DNA of 64,000 nucleotides from Nannobrachium achirus (taxonomy: Eukaryota; Chordata; Actinopteri; Myctophiformes; Myctophidae). The first letter of the stretch is position 1. Each line of letters opens with the position of its first letter. Location of the stretch: assembly GCA_963921795.1 (NCBI GenBank), contig OY997642.1, positions 28,637,960 to 28,701,959 on the forward strand. The letters run 5' to 3'. Positions 11,262 through 23,208 of this stretch are shown piece by piece. The notes below the pieces were generated by a model. It was not told the DNA's origin. It saw only the letters and a list, made by a program, of their open reading frames with translations, and searched no databases. The translations under genes and the position numbers were made by a program.

Positions 11262-11985
11262 CCTCTGCAAGGTTTAGAGTTCTCACAGCTGACAATTCTG
11301 ATTAGTTTTGTGGTTTAAAACCTCCAAGGTACTCCAGCTCTGCAGGGCGTGCATTTACAGAGTTTAGCTGAAGCTCCTTTGGAGTAGCACTGTGTCATCT
11401 GAGGTCCCCGATCATCTGTCGACGTGTTGACATGCACACTAATATCCTGATTACTTGGAAGGATCAGGTTAGGGCAATAATTTCATACGTTTACATATAG
11501 CGTTAGTGTGATTAACCCAGAAGCCAAGGGTTCGTTTGTAAAATGTACCTAAATCCCAAAGTTATTTTGGCTATGCGTATTCAAACCTATAAGAAAAAGA
11601 AAACAACAACAATTCACAGCTTTTAAATACCCAAGTACTAAATCGACAGATCAAGAGTCTTAATCAGGCTTTGTGTAAAATCGTACATACATTTTGGAAA
11701 TCAGATAATGACCGTTTCAATAACCAGAATATAATAACTGGATAAAGAGTATGTGTATGTAAACAAAAAATTGGTCAACACCAAACAAAACAGAGGCAGA
11801 AGTGTACATCGGTTTTTATTACACTACCGGTATATATACACAACTAATACAAAAAGCAGAAGGAGTATGAGGGAAGGAGGGGAGTGTAAGTTCAATGTCT
11901 CTTTTGGGGGGAGGATGGAGGAGGGGTTGTATTTCAGAACAGTCCAGTGTCAAAATCCATTTTAAAGTACTGCATGTGAAGTGTG
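11260..11985. other. Unassigned sequence
   Basis: No gene or element is recognised. Frames are short and without domains. Confidence 0.5.
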
Positions 11986-11987
11986 TG

Positions 11988-12057
11988 ACAGACTGACAGA
12001 CTGACAGACAGACAGCTGGTGGAGATTTTAATAGTAACTGCGACCTGACGGTCACAA
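11988..12057 (-). mobile_element. 5' fragment of the Helitron-like family
   Basis: On the minus strand it begins TTGTGACCGTCAGGTCGCAG at 12057 and runs through TTACTATTAAAATCTCCACC into (GTCT)n, matching the 5' ends at 8942, 57524 and 58055. No 3' end follows. Confidence 0.6.
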
Positions 12058-12393
12058 TAACTGGTAGCTGACAGGTGGTGATGAAAGGGGACAGTGCGTG
12101 CGTGTGCATGCATGCGCGTGTGCGTGCGCGCATGTGTGTGTGATATTAGAAGTAAATATACACAACAGTATACCTTTGCTCTTATCTCAGATAATCAGCA
12201 GGTCTCTAAATCCCACTGGCATTTTGAAGATATTGTTTTCCTGTATCTGGGCAGGGAAAAGGCAACACTCATCATACTCTACACAGCTATAGTTGCATGG
12301 AGACTTTGAGCAAGGTGCTGACATCATTTGATCCTGTGACAGTGTGGGTATGATAATCTTTCTATTAATTGTAATGGACAAATAGAGATAGAT

Positions 12394-12490
12394 AGATTGC
12401 ATCCGTCCGTCCGTCCGTCCGTCCATCCGTCTATCTGTCTATCTGTCTAACTGTCTATCTGTCTATCTGTCTGTCTATCTGTCTGTCTGT
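12394..12490. repeat. (CCGT)n-(CTAT/CTGT)n microsatellite
   Basis: (CCGT)n covers about 12401-12423, then mixed TCTA/TCTG tetranucleotides run to 12490. Confidence 0.9.
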
Positions 12491-12828
12491 GAACAACATA
12501 TGTACATATCCATCACATTGTTTGACCAGACTGAGCCACTGTTGACCTTTTACTGTAATTACTCTAGGATCTGTTTACAGCAAGGTCCCAGTGATGCACT
12601 GCTGTCTCCAGCCAGTCTGTCGGGCTCTGGCACTCCGCTGGAGAAATGAAAGGCCTGTTGTCCCATGTTTGTTGGCATTTAAATGACCATACAGACAGTC
12701 TGGTATTTTCAGCCCATTGACTACGTCTACGACTTAACAGTATATAGTTGAATTTACTGCCCAGCCTTTTCTCATTTTAACGGCATGGCACTGTAGGAGG
12801 CAAGCCGTCTAGGAGAGATGGTCTGTGA

Positions 12829-12927
<99 letters not shown>

Positions 12928-12955
12928 TGTGTGTGCACGTGCCTGTGTGTGTGTT
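12829..12955. repeat. (GT)n microsatellite
   Basis: GT repeat of roughly 100 bases with single interruptions near 12881 and 12921. Confidence 0.95.
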
Positions 12956-13340
12956 CAGGGCTAATATCACAAGCCGCTGGTCCAATCAGTGCCAAAGTTC
13001 TAATGTGTTCTGTCAGTAGTTTTGAGCTATTTCAGCCTTTTAAAACTTACATTTTTATAATGGAAGTTAATAGAAGTCAAATCGGGCTGAAAACGTGGGG
13101 AAACACAGTACTGACATCTGTTCACACAAAGTTCGAGATCCATTATTAGACCAGCAGCACAGTCAGGTGTGAAGTCTTTCCATCAGTCAGTGTGTAGCTG
13201 TGAGGTGACTTTGCAGCCATTTGATTGCTTTTTTATTTTCACAGATCATTGTTTATTGGTCTTTGTTGGTTCAGCTCAGATGTAGGTTAGTCTCACATGA
13301 AGCTAGACGTCAGATAGATCATTACCATCGATGGAATTGA

Positions 13341-13442
13341 TGACGTAATATTGATGGATCTGACCACATTAGTAGACGCCTCATGTGACGTAGAGGTGAT
13401 GTTGTGGTGTTGTTGTGCTGTTGCTGAATTTGGTCCTTAAAA
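13341..13442 (+). promoter_or_regulatory. Possible promoter elements upstream of the nucleotidase gene
   Basis: CRE-like TGACGTAA (13341-13348) and TGACGTAG (13386-13393) lie upstream of a TTAAAA box (13437-13442), which is 114 bases before the start codon. Spacing is plausible for a compact promoter. This is inference from motifs alone. Confidence 0.3.
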
Positions 13443-13555
13443 GGCACGTCACAGGCTTAAAGGTATCAGTCTTCAAGTCAGTGTGTAATTTACAGAGGAG
13501 TGAATACTAGAAAAGAAGCATCAAACACCTTCAAGAGATTCAAAGCTTTGTAAAG

Positions 13556-14623
13556 ATGATTGAGGATAAAGACTGGGCTGTGAGAAAAGCCCACTTTGGT
13601 ACTGTAACAACATCACCATTACCACCCGACCCAAAGCTTGCTGTTACTGTAGCCATCTCCCCCCGCACCTTGTTCGACATGGCTGCAGAGAACAAGATTT
13701 ATGTGAGTCAAGGAGTCGAACAATACATTGCCTATCAGGTGGATCACGAAGATGATGTTCTGTTGCCAGGGCTTTCTTTTCCATTTGTCAAGGCATTGAT
13801 GACGGTCAACTCGAGGCTGAGGGATCACTACCCAGAAAGTGACGAGTTGTTTGACATTGTCCTGATGACAAACAGCCATGCCGAAGTTGCAGTCCGACTC
13901 ATAAGAAGCATCAATCATTACAATTTGACCATAGAGAGATTCTGCATGACTGGAGGGCAGAGTCCCATCAGCTACCTGAAAGCTTACGATACCAACCTTT
14001 ACCTCTCCAAGGACCCTGAGAAAGTCACAGAGGCAGCTGAAGTGGGCATTACCGCTGCCACAATGTATCAGCCGGAATATGAGACAGAGTTTAGTGACAC
14101 CCAGCTGAGAGTGGCCTTTGACGGAGATTCTATGATCTTCGCGGATTCAGAGTCCGAGATTATCATGAAACAAAGTGGCTTGGACATGTTCTTTGAACAG
14201 GAGAAGAAGAACGAGGACATTCAACTTGTCCAGGGTCCACTGAAGGGATTCCTAGACGTCCTGGGGAAACTCCAAAGGAAGTTCTATACCAAGGGTGAGC
14301 GTGTTGACTGTCCCATCCGCACTTTCCTGATCACAGCCCGCAGTGCAGCCAGCTCAGGGGTCCGTGTCATTAAAACACTAAAGAGTTGGGGCCTGGAGGT
14401 TGACGAGGCCTTCTTCGCAGCTGGAGCTCCCAAAGAGCCGCTCCTCAAGAAGATAAAACCCCACATCCTCTTCGATGACCATATGTTCAACATTCAGGCG
14501 AGCAAGGCGTCGTTTGGAACCACCACCTCTACGAGTGTCAACGTCTCTCCACACTATAGCAAGGGCGGAGCTACGGGGTGGCGTCTTGGACTGCCGCCCC
14601 AAATGTTTTCTCAAAAGTCCTGA
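13556..14623 (+). CDS. nt5c1-like: Cytosolic 5'-nucleotidase 1 family protein, intronless
   Basis: The product is 355 residues and complete. It matches the cytosolic 5'-nucleotidase I family (NT5C1A/NT5C1B), enzymes that hydrolyse AMP and other nucleoside 5'-monophosphates to nucleosides in the cytosol. Visible family features include the N-terminal [14 protein letters not shown] segment (about 29-42), [42 protein letters not shown], the acidic AFDGDS block (D189, D191) and [12 protein letters not shown] (D307, D308). The start ATG has A at -3, and no in-frame upstream ATG is evident. The length is close to human NT5C1A. The whole frame sits in one exon, whereas mammalian NT5C1 genes are multi-exon as I recall them, so a retrogene or intron-lost copy is likely. 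No poly(A) tract or flanking duplication remains visible. A polyadenylation signal lies 262 bases after the stop. The 1A versus 1B assignment is not resolvable by eye. Confidence 0.9.
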   Translation: MIEDKDWAVRKAHFGTVTTSPLPPDPKLAVTVAISPRTLFDMAAENKIYVSQGVEQYIAYQVDHEDDVLLPGLSFPFVKALMTVNSRLRDHYPESDELFDIVLMTNSHAEVAVRLIRSINHYNLTIERFCMTGGQSPISYLKAYDTNLYLSKDPEKVTEAAEVGITAATMYQPEYETEFSDTQLRVAFDGDSMIFADSESEIIMKQSGLDMFFEQEKKNEDIQLVQGPLKGFLDVLGKLQRKFYTKGERVDCPIRTFLITARSAASSGVRVIKTLKSWGLEVDEAFFAAGAPKEPLLKKIKPHILFDDHMFNIQASKASFGTTTSTSVNVSPHYSKGGATGWRLGLPPQMFSQKS

Positions 14624-14884
14624 ATCTTTTACTTTTTAAGATATAATAACTTAAGCCGCGTCTCCTCAGTCTCTCTGACTGCACCGGAATATTTTGTCTG
14701 TCATTGTTTACAGACAGTACAGTGGCTGCCTTTCACTGTACCGGTGACAGTGAGAGGCAGCCAGTGGTGCTTGCATTCATTGATTGTGCTTATATTTTTG
14801 ATGAACAATGAGCTAGCTTATAGTGCATCCGTTTGCAATTGCAACTAATGAACTTGATCGATAGTGATGCTCACGGATGTTGTG

Positions 14885-14890
14885 AATAAA
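14885..14890 (+). promoter_or_regulatory. Polyadenylation signal AATAAA
   Basis: AATAAA, 262 bases downstream of the nucleotidase stop codon. It gives that gene a short 3' UTR. Confidence 0.6.
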
Positions 14891-14899
14891 GACAAACAA

Positions 14900-17770
14900 T
14901 GCTATTCAGATTGTCAGTCAAGACTGTTTTTAGGAATCCAAAGAACAGACCATGAGAATAATGAAGGGGAGAATGGGGTAAGATTGGTAAATTGACCAAC
15001 CCCCATATCATGTGACCTTAGCGAGCATTAATCATTTCTGGCTGTGAAGTTTTGAAACTCATGCATAAAGTGGAAAGCATTCATGTTTTTCACCTGTCAA
15101 AGTACATTTTCTAGTTATGTCAGGTATAAGGACTGTTATGTCTATGCAAATGTATCCAGGTCTAAAATATATATCATACATATTGGTGATTATCCTGTAT
15201 AAAACCATCATTTATTAAAAGATTCTCCTAAAGTATTAGACATTCTAAAATAGTGGTTGAGGGGCAAAGTGAACCAAATGCTGGGTTAAATTGAGTCAAT
15301 GGTTCAACTATTTCTTGTTTTTTTATTTATTTTTTTGCTACTCAAATTATGCCTACTGACCTTTTACTTGCACAAATACCCTCATTTAATAAGAAGTGTT
15401 CAATATTATTTTACCAATTGCAAATATATTAAAAGGTCTGAATATCATACTAATTGGCTTGGTTTTATACTGCTAAAGTCCTTAAAGTTACCTTTAAGAA
15501 AATAAACAAGACTATTTTGAAGTCTTATTATATTATTAATGTATTATTAAATTATGCTTGATAAAATAGTACATAATTTAGTTTTTTTGTTTAAACCTGA
15601 AAATGTGAATTATCAGATGGATCACCTTAACCCTAACCTGGGGCAGGATGTGCCAGGGACCACTTTTTTTGTTTGTTGAGAAATCACATTATGGCCCTTT
15701 GTCATGGATGCGTATTTCAATTGAATAACAGAAGTCATAAGGGTAGATATTTAGATTTTACTTTTGATTTTGCTTCACCTCAAGGACAACATAAATAAAA
15801 GGTGCCTCATCTTGCTCCCCTACTCAAGTACAATACAATGAAGTACTCAATCAGTCAATCAAGAGACGCTTCCTTCACCTACTGGAAGCATGCATAAGAA
15901 AGCCGGCAGTGATTGGTCCAACAGTTTGCGACATTAGCCTTGGACAGACAGACACAGTAGACCTATTTGTAGATGTCTTGTCCTCTTTCAGAGGATGCCA
16001 GAAAAAGACAAAAAGGTCCTTTCTTACAACAGCGTGGCTCCCATGTTGGATTTGATGTGGCCATTCCATTACATCATTTGGGCAATGTTTCATCCTTCAT
16101 TTACTTCCATTATAAAATCCAATTTAAATAATTAAAAATAATATAAAACACAAGCCCTTGTTGTTACTCCTAAAACTTGCCAGGAAAAAGGCAATATGTT
16201 GGGTCCATCGACAGACCAGTTTGTACCTTGAAGAAGAGGCAACGAACAGCTGGCACACTGGCATATTGATAAAAATAAAAACTAGTAAAAAGTAAAAGAA
16301 ACTATCAAACAGGAAAGCAAACAAACAAACAAAAAAAACTCTCTCCACTGAGGCCAATGTTGGAAAATAGAGTTAAAGTTTGCAAAGGGCAAGAGACATC
16401 AAATCTGAGCTCAGGCAAAACAAGGCAGCAGGAACAGGCACAGACACGAGAACAACTGAACGGACGAACAGGTTACAGGCTTTCCTCACAGGGTAACAAA
16501 GAACTGGCTTATTTCCGGGTTAAGCTGGAGGAGTGAGCGAGTGAGCAAAGATTTAGTTATTGGAATTTTGCTATTGAGACAGAAGCTGAATCCGAAGTCT
16601 CTTTATGTTTCGTTGCTCCTCTATCCTCACTTCAAATGAGATTCAACTGTCCGCTACACGGTCATGCAAAGTCTAATTCCTGCTCCAAGGAGCAAGGACT
16701 GAGAATTAGGAGCGAGGAAACATGAGCATATCCTTCCAGGAAGACCTTCCAAGCTGACCAGCATGTTAATGATTCCGCCCTATACAGCTGGCAAAGTTAT
16801 GTTAGATGTGTGTGTTTGTGTGTGTGACTGTCTGTGTGCATGTCGGTGTCAGAGGGTATGCTGCTGATATGAAACTGTAGCGGAGCAAATTAAGTGGCAT
16901 AAGTAATGGTTGTCCTTTCATTGCCATCAAAGAGCAGGTTTTTTGTGTCTAAACAAAGTCATCATCACGGTGGTGGTTGGTGAGGCTCAGCTGTGTTGTA
17001 ATCAGAAATGGACGTTGTTTAACAAGACCTTTTAAATGACACTTCTCTGACTCTTGTAGTTTCCTCTCTGCTCGGCTTGTTTCCTCCATGCATCCTCAGT
17101 GGGAGGGAATAAGATCCAAGGAAAGGGAGGATTTAGTTTAGAGACCTGGGTTGCAGCCGAACAGAGAGACAGCAAAAAAAGAGAGGCAAAAACAGAGAGA
17201 CGAGACACAGGACCTCTTCAAATCCGAAGTCCGGCCCTGTCGTATGGGATTGGACGAAGAGTATTCCAAGGTTCCCCTTGTAGAGTATTACTGTACACGC
17301 AGACAAAGCAAGAGAAGTGATTGAACCTAGCTGCTATTCTTTTTTTTAATATATATAATTTATATATATATATACACATTTCATAGTTTTTTTTTTAAAT
17401 TACATGGATTATTATTATTCAGAAGGGAGATGGGAATGAAACAAAATATATACTGGTTCAATTTCTCAATATAAGGTTGCAGTCAAACACAGGCAGAAAA
17501 TAAGCTTGAACAACTTACAAATAATACCATACTCCCGAGAATAACCATAGTTATACGATTACCTTTTTTCAAAGCCTATCTTTATTAATTCTTATTTCTG
17601 TATTATGCTTTCAAAATGCCCTTTATGTCATTAAATAACCTATTATGCCTCATTTAAAGCACTTTGGATTGCCTTTGTGTGTGAAATGGGCTACACAAAT
17701 ACATTTGTAAGGTTACAAGAGAGAGAAACCGCTAAACAAAGGGTATTTATCAAATGTAGTATATCATATA
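14900..17770. other. AT-rich intergenic sequence, no gene seen
   Basis: No convincing coding sequence or element. Contains a (TA)-rich tract near 17346-17376 and short GT runs near 16806-16830. Confidence 0.5.
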
Positions 17771-17932
17771 ACTAGAAATACTGTTCCTACAAAACAGTGT
17801 GGGCTCGCATGGAACACCATGTACGGGCACAAATGTTTTGGCTGCTACTGGCTGCTTCACATGACAGTTAGCACGCTGCAGAATATAGTTACGAACGAGC
17901 CCACACTGTTTCGTAGGAACAGTATTTCTAGT
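17771..17932. mobile_element. 162-bp palindromic MITE
   Basis: The 37-base left arm (17771-17807, starting ACTAGAAATACTGTTCC) and the right arm (17896-17932) are inverted repeats matching at 36 of 37 positions. The 88-base loop has no coding content. Flanks are TA-rich (CATATA and AATTATT), so a TA-type target duplication cannot be read unambiguously. Confidence 0.7.
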
Positions 17933-18915
17933 AATTATTATAATTTTTCACAGAATCAAAGGTTTAATGGTCATGATACACCAGGATCCTGGATGGCTTG
18001 ATTTTAGGCTTAAAATAATTTATATAAATATTTTTATAAATCTCTATGCGAAAAAGTTATGGACTTTTTTTTTGCGGCACCAGAAAACTATGCGCACTCC
18101 TATTCCCTATAGAAAATATATATAATAGTATATGTATAGTATAAATATACACTAGACCATCTTACCACTAAGTATAAACCAGGATTTAGAAGGGCTGAGA
18201 AGGTTTTGTTTAGTATCTCAAGGTACATGCATGGGCTAGACATTTGCTATTGGCATCTGAATTGTGTGTTGGTGTGTCTTTGTTGTCTGTGTGGACGTCT
18301 CCCCTACAGACAGGCTGTGCTTGCAGCGCACCAGGCCCAGTGGCAGGTCTCCTTAGGATCCATTCCGTCTGCAACATCAGCTCTACGCCACCGCCCGGCC
18401 CTTTGTGCCTGTCCCTGATAAGACAAGACAAGAATAATATCTGCTCAGCCCAGTGCACTTGGCTGCATGTTTAGATGATAAACACACTTTGTGATGCCCT
18501 CCACTCTGTCATGTCACTGGAACCCAGCCCTGAGCCTATTGTTGTTGAATGGCACAAGGAGGCTATATACACACATCCAAGCCCCTCTTCAACACCACAG
18601 TAAAATACATCCAGTTACCTATGCAGTGTAATGACATTCTGTATTCAACAGTGTTTTGGCCCTCAGGAACTCTTCCAACAATGGAAGTGAAAATGCAAAC
18701 TCACAACGCAAACCTGCCCTTGCTGAGTGGTTTTTGAAAATGACCAAAAGTTGGATATCAGGGAAGTGGTTTACACTATATACCTTTGAGCAAGGCACTT
18801 TCAAGCCTTGTAAAGAGACCTCAATAGTGGACATTCTGAAATGTTTCTTACCACTGAGGTTCACTGAACAGTGCTGTGCACCTAGGCCAGAATCACAGAA
18901 GTAAACTGTCTGTGT
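17933..18915. other. Unassigned sequence flanking the LTR element
   Basis: Open frames on both strands around 18206-18996 overlap each other and show no domain. Nothing else is recognised. Confidence 0.5.
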
Positions 18916-18919
18916 GTGG
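18916..18919 (+). repeat. Target-site duplication GTGG, left
   Basis: GTGG immediately precedes the 5' LTR and is repeated directly after the 3' LTR (27152-27155). A 4-bp duplication is within the Ty3/gypsy range, though the surrounding GT-rich sequence weakens it. Confidence 0.6.
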
Positions 18920-20211
18920 TGTGGTGTCTCGCTACGTGGAAGGCCGCGAGGTAAGCACGTCACAGGAGAGAGTGAATGGGCGAGAGGCAGAGCCAAGCCC
19001 AGGGGACCTCACCTTCAGCTTGGAGGTGTGTTTGAGGGGCGGTACATACCTGCCTACCTGCTATCAGCCTAATAGATTGCCAGCTGCGGGAGCTGAGTGA
19101 TTTGGAGACACACCTAAAGGGGAGCTCGGCTCTCTCCTCATTCACTCTCTGAATCTCTGTGTGAGAAGACCTGTGTGGGAGTCCTGTGCGTGCTGGCGGT
19201 AGGTAGCGATATCACCACTCATTTCCTGTCCCAATGTTTTATGTGTTGATCATGACAGTGACACTGCGTGTCCTTTTCCCGTAGGCAAGATATGGAGCGC
19301 GCTAAACTAAACCCGTAAACCCATGGCCAAAGTGAGAAGGAGGAGGAAAGCGAAGCGCAAGGAGAAAGCGCTTCATTGTACTGGCCCTAAATGACTGAGT
19401 AAGAAAAGCCACCTGAGCTGCTGGTTAACCGGGCCCGATTCTGAAACCCACCTGAGTACCGGGACCTGCCGCTGCGGTCCGAACCCCACCTGAGAACCGG
19501 GTCCTCCGCTGTTTTCTGAAACCCACCTGAGTACCGGGTCCTCCGCTGCGAACTGGAGCCCACCGGAGCCCCGGGTCCTCCGCTGTTTCTGAAACCCACG
19601 TGAGAAGGAGGTCCCTTACTGACGTACGCCGGCCTGAGCCCCTGGCGCTCCGGCTACAGTCAGTTCACCCGTGTGCCACGAAGCCCCGCTTCCCTCAAGA
19701 GCCCGGTAACAAACCAGCCCAGTGTTCCCCTTGAAAACCCCTATTTTGGCCTATTCTAAATTACTGTGTTTGACTACGCTAAAGTACTCACCTGAGGCCC
19801 TATACTAAGTGAATCCTATTCTAAGTGAATCCTACTCTAAGTGAGGCCCTATTCTAAGTGAATCCTGTTCTAAGTGAACCCTATTCTAAGTGAATCCTAT
19901 TCTAAGTGAATCCTACTCTAAGTGAGGCCCTATTCTAAGTGAACCCTAATCTAAGTTACCTACCTTTGTACTCACCTTACCTGGCCCGGCCCTGGAAGAA
20001 GAAGAAATGTTGAAACCCTGAAAGAAGAAGAAAAGACTGTTATGATTTATCCTTTTTAGGAAGTAACTTGAATAACATTATTAAAGAAATGTGCTCACCT
20101 GCTGCTCCATCGCAACTCCTGCTCATGTAAACTTACAAATTGTTAATAAATGCGCCTGTTGGCTTGCACTTGAAACTGTGTTTTGTGTTGGTTTTGGGTC
20201 TTGACACCACA
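18920..20211 (+). repeat. 5' LTR, 1292 bp
   Basis: It starts TGTGGTGTC and ends GACACCACA, a 9-bp terminal inverted repeat with canonical TG...CA. Inside are four roughly 40-bp imperfect repeats (CCCACCTGAGTACCGGGTCC type, 19436-19600), about ten copies of a 16-bp unit (CCTATTCTAAGTGAAT, 19797-19955) and AATAAA at 20145-20150. Against the 3' LTR it has an 18-bp extra segment near 19350 and lacks one base near 19315. I count only about four substitutions. Confidence 0.95.
20145..20150 (+). promoter_or_regulatory. LTR polyadenylation signal AATAAA
   Basis: Lies 61 bases from the LTR end, preceded by ATTAAA near 20079. The equivalent in the 3' LTR is at 27085-27090, which would process the element's transcript. 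Confidence 0.55.
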
Positions 20212-20213
20212 TT

Positions 20214-20231
20214 TGGTGGAGAATACGGGTA
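20214..20231 (+). other. Primer-binding site candidate
   Basis: TGGTGGAGAATACGGGTA starts two bases after the 5' LTR. A TGG start, complementary to a tRNA CCA tail, is expected at this position. I cannot assign the tRNA by eye. Confidence 0.55.
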
Positions 20232-20263
20232 CCTGTATTCTCTGACCCGCACCAATACTCGAC

Positions 20264-22429
20264 ATGGAGCAGTCACCGGCTTTAAACGCGCTGTTGCGCA
20301 GCCAAACCGAGTTGCAAGGAGCAGTAAAGGAGCTTATTAAGCGAATGGACAGAGACCCCCGTGAGCACAGAGTCCCGAGCGCCATACTTACCAAAATGTC
20401 CCCCGAAGATGATGTGGAGTCCTACCTGGAGCTGTTCGAACGCACCGCCCTGCGTGAGCGGTGGCCTAACGCTGAGTGGGGGAACATCATCGCGCCGTTT
20501 CTGACCGGGGAGGCCCAAAGAGTATGCCGCGACCTGCCGCTGGCGGAGGCCCGCGATTTCCAGAGGCTAAGAGAGGCGATACTGGCCAGCATGGGCTACA
20601 GTCTACCTGCCCGCGCCCAGCGTTACCACAACTGGGCGTATCAAGCCTCCCTCCCGCCCCGAGCACAAGTCGCCGCCCTCCAGCGCCTGGCACACGGGTG
20701 GCTCGCCACCGGCGGAGATCCGCCCTGCATCGACCGAATCGTGATTGACCGTTGTATACGCTCCCTGCCGCCAGACGCACGTAAATATGCTGCCCAAGTA
20801 AGCCCCGTCTCTGTCGATGCCTTGGTGGCGCTACTGGAGAACCACCAAGTGAGCACCGAGATGATGAGGGGAACCCGAGGTGAGCTGGTGAGAGCCACCG
20901 CTGACACCCGCCCCGGCCGGGGCCGAGAACGCCAGCTGGTGTCACCGCTCAACCCCGCCCCGCTCCGCGCCGCCGCCCCGGAGCGGGCCAACCGAACCGC
21001 CGTAACCAGGAAGTGCTACGTCTGCGGAAAATTAGATCATATCTCCTGGGCCTGCCCGGTCCGGGAGGGAGATGTCCATATGGCCAGCGCCGCCAGCTCG
21101 GAGCTGGCCCGCCCTTGCCTCATCGGCGGACCCGGCCCCCGCCGTCATGCCAAGCTCCCCGTGAGGGTGGGAGATGAAGACACCTACGCTCTACTGGATT
21201 CCGGGAGTGCGGTGTCCCTCGTCCGGGCAGACCTGGCGGGACCGCTGACCGCCGACACCGTCCCCGTGACCTGCATACACGGAGACCTCCGTCACTATCC
21301 GGTGACGCACGTGCAAGTACAGACGCCCCGTGGAGAGGCTCGTTTGACCGTTGGGGTGGTGCCCAACCTGCCTGTACCTCTGATCATAGGAGCGGACAAC
21401 GAGCTGTTCGCTCGCTACTGGAACCCTGGCCTGATGACGGAGGCCCGCCCCCGGCGAAGACGACCCAGAGGCCGCACCCGGCCCTCGAAACCGCTCGAGG
21501 CGTGCCCGGTGTTCGGACCCCCGAGCGATGCCAGCCAGAGTTCGAGCTCCCTGGGAGAGGGAGCCCCACGAGCTCGAAGCCCCGTACCTGTGCTCGCCCC
21601 CCCAGACGACGCCCCTGCGCTCACCCCCCAGACCGACACCCCTGCAGCCGCTCAAAGCACGGCGGAGACGCGCACCGCTGAAGACACCCTAGCCGAGCTG
21701 TATATCGGCTCTTCCGGCCCCTCTCCCCGGCAGGGAGAGTTTGCCACCCAACAGTGGACGGATCCCAACTTGGAGATGGCACGCCGCCAGGTGGTGTCGG
21801 TGGACGGAAAGCTCAACGAGGGGGTGAGTCAGCTACCTAGTCCATATTTCACGGTGAAAAAAGGAATATTGTACCGGGGTGTAGTGGATAGAATGGGCGA
21901 AGTCACTGAACAGTTGCTGGTACCGAAATCCTATGTCACCAGAGTGTTATATTTGGCTCACTCCCACCGCTTAGGCGCACACTTGGGCGTCCAGAAAACT
22001 TATGAGCGAATCCTGGCCCGCTTCTATTGGCCAGGCATCAAGAGAGCAGTAGAAGACTTTTGTCGCACATGTGGAACATGTCAAAAAGTAGCCCCGAAGC
22101 CCTTCCAGCGTAACCCGCTGATACCGCTTCCTATCATTGAAACCCCATTCTCTCGTATCGCACTGGATATAGTGGGACCGCTGCCCAAGTCAGCTTGTGG
22201 GCATAGGTACGTCCTAGTCATACTGGATTATGCCACCCGTTATCCTGAGGCAATACCACTAAGAGCCGCTACTGCCAAGGCTGTCGCTCACGAGCTATTC
22301 ATGCTCTTCACTAGAGTGGGGATTGTGGATGAAATTTTGTCAGACCAGGGCACTTGCTTTATGTCACGAGTACTGGTACAACTTTATGCATGGTTAAAAA
22401 TTAAACGTATCCGTACATCCTTCTACCAC
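20264..22429 (+). pseudogene. gag-pol: gag-protease-integrase (N-terminal part) of the LTR element
   Basis: One frame begins at ATG 20264, 52 bases after the LTR. Residues about 48-196 form a helical SCAN-like/retroelement capsid region (EDDVESYLELFERTA to LVALLENHQV). A CCHC zinc knuckle follows (C251, C254, H259, C264). The aspartic protease motif is ALLDSGSAVSLV (D312-S313-G314). A proline-rich spacer occupies about 390-480. Integrase then starts with an HHCC zinc finger (H568, H573, C603, C606) and a DDE core with D635 (LDIVG) and D694 (SDQGT), spaced 58 residues apart as in retroelement integrases. Gag and pol domains share one frame without a programmed shift. Element homology stops at 22429. 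The open frame runs on to 22669 inside inserted DNA, so the catalytic glutamate is separated. Confidence 0.88.
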
Positions 22430-23073
22430 TTTTTCGAGTCACGTGTTCAAATACTGGATTCTGATTGGCTAAATTCCGGAGGTTATGAGAGGACTACTGC
22501 CGCAAAGTTGTGTGTCCGAGATCAATGCGCCTCAGTGTACATCCGGGGACTTTCCCCCAACCAACAAATGAAGGTCGCAGCGGTCCTATGTTTACTAACG
22601 TGCGTACTATCGTCGCCGATTTATTTGGATCCAATGCAATCCGCCAACTTTAAAGCCCCTTTTCTCTGAACCTATGCCTTTCTGGAAGCGAACAGCCTCT
22701 ATTTACGGCCGGAACGGTGCTTTTAACTGACGTTAGCTTAGCTGTAAGCTAGACGCATGGATTACTATGGAGTTGACGCCATCTGTTGGTGAGTAGAAGA
22801 TGTTGTTTGTGGAACTATCTGCTGTCTCGCGGAAGTTTTATAGGCAATAATGATTGTAACTTAAGATCCTTGCAAGTTACAACTATGTGTTTTCTTTCAT
22901 GTATACGGGAAAAAGTGGTAGAAAAGCTATTTACCACTCGGGGTCGGACATTATGCTCTCATAATGTCCTGAGTGCGGGTGTTATCGGACTCGGCTGCGC
23001 CTCGTCCGATAACACCCGCACTGCGGACATTATGAGAGCATAATGTCCTCTCACTCGGGGTAAATTGCTTACG
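22430..23073. mobile_element. Nested non-autonomous element splitting the integrase core
   Basis: The insertion interrupts integrase after its ...RTSFYH motif. TCTACCAC (22422-22429) on the left and TCTTCCAC (23074-23081) on the right match at 7 of 8 positions, compatible with an 8-bp (hAT-type) target duplication. The left-edge sequence TTCTACCACTTTTTC reappears inverted at about 22911-22925. The right third (22945-23060) is a palindrome with a long stem (GCGGGTGTTATCGGAC against GTCCGATAACACCCGC). It is flanked by smaller GGACATTATG / CATAATGTCC palindromes. No coding potential of its own. The superfamily is uncertain. Confidence 0.65.
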
Positions 23074-23081
23074 TCTTCCAC

Positions 23082-23208
23082 CCGCAGACGGACGGATTAG
23101 TCGAGCGTTTTAATAAAGTTTTAAAGCAAATGGTAAAGAAATTAATCGAGGTAGACGGCCGAGACTGGGATCAAATTATCCCCTATGTGATGTTCGCTAT
23201 TCGCGAGG
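23082..23208 (+). pseudogene. Integrase catalytic-core segment containing the third acidic residue
   Basis: Resumes with PQTDGLVERFNKVLKQMVKK. The E of LVERFN is the expected third residue of the D,D-35-E triad. It continues through DWDQIIPYVMFAIRE until the second insertion. It is cut off from the first two catalytic residues by the 22430-23073 element. Confidence 0.85.

Noticed and set aside
18206..18996. Overlapping frames on both strands as host exons
   Set aside because: No consistent splice signals or domains, and mutually exclusive frames of similar length.
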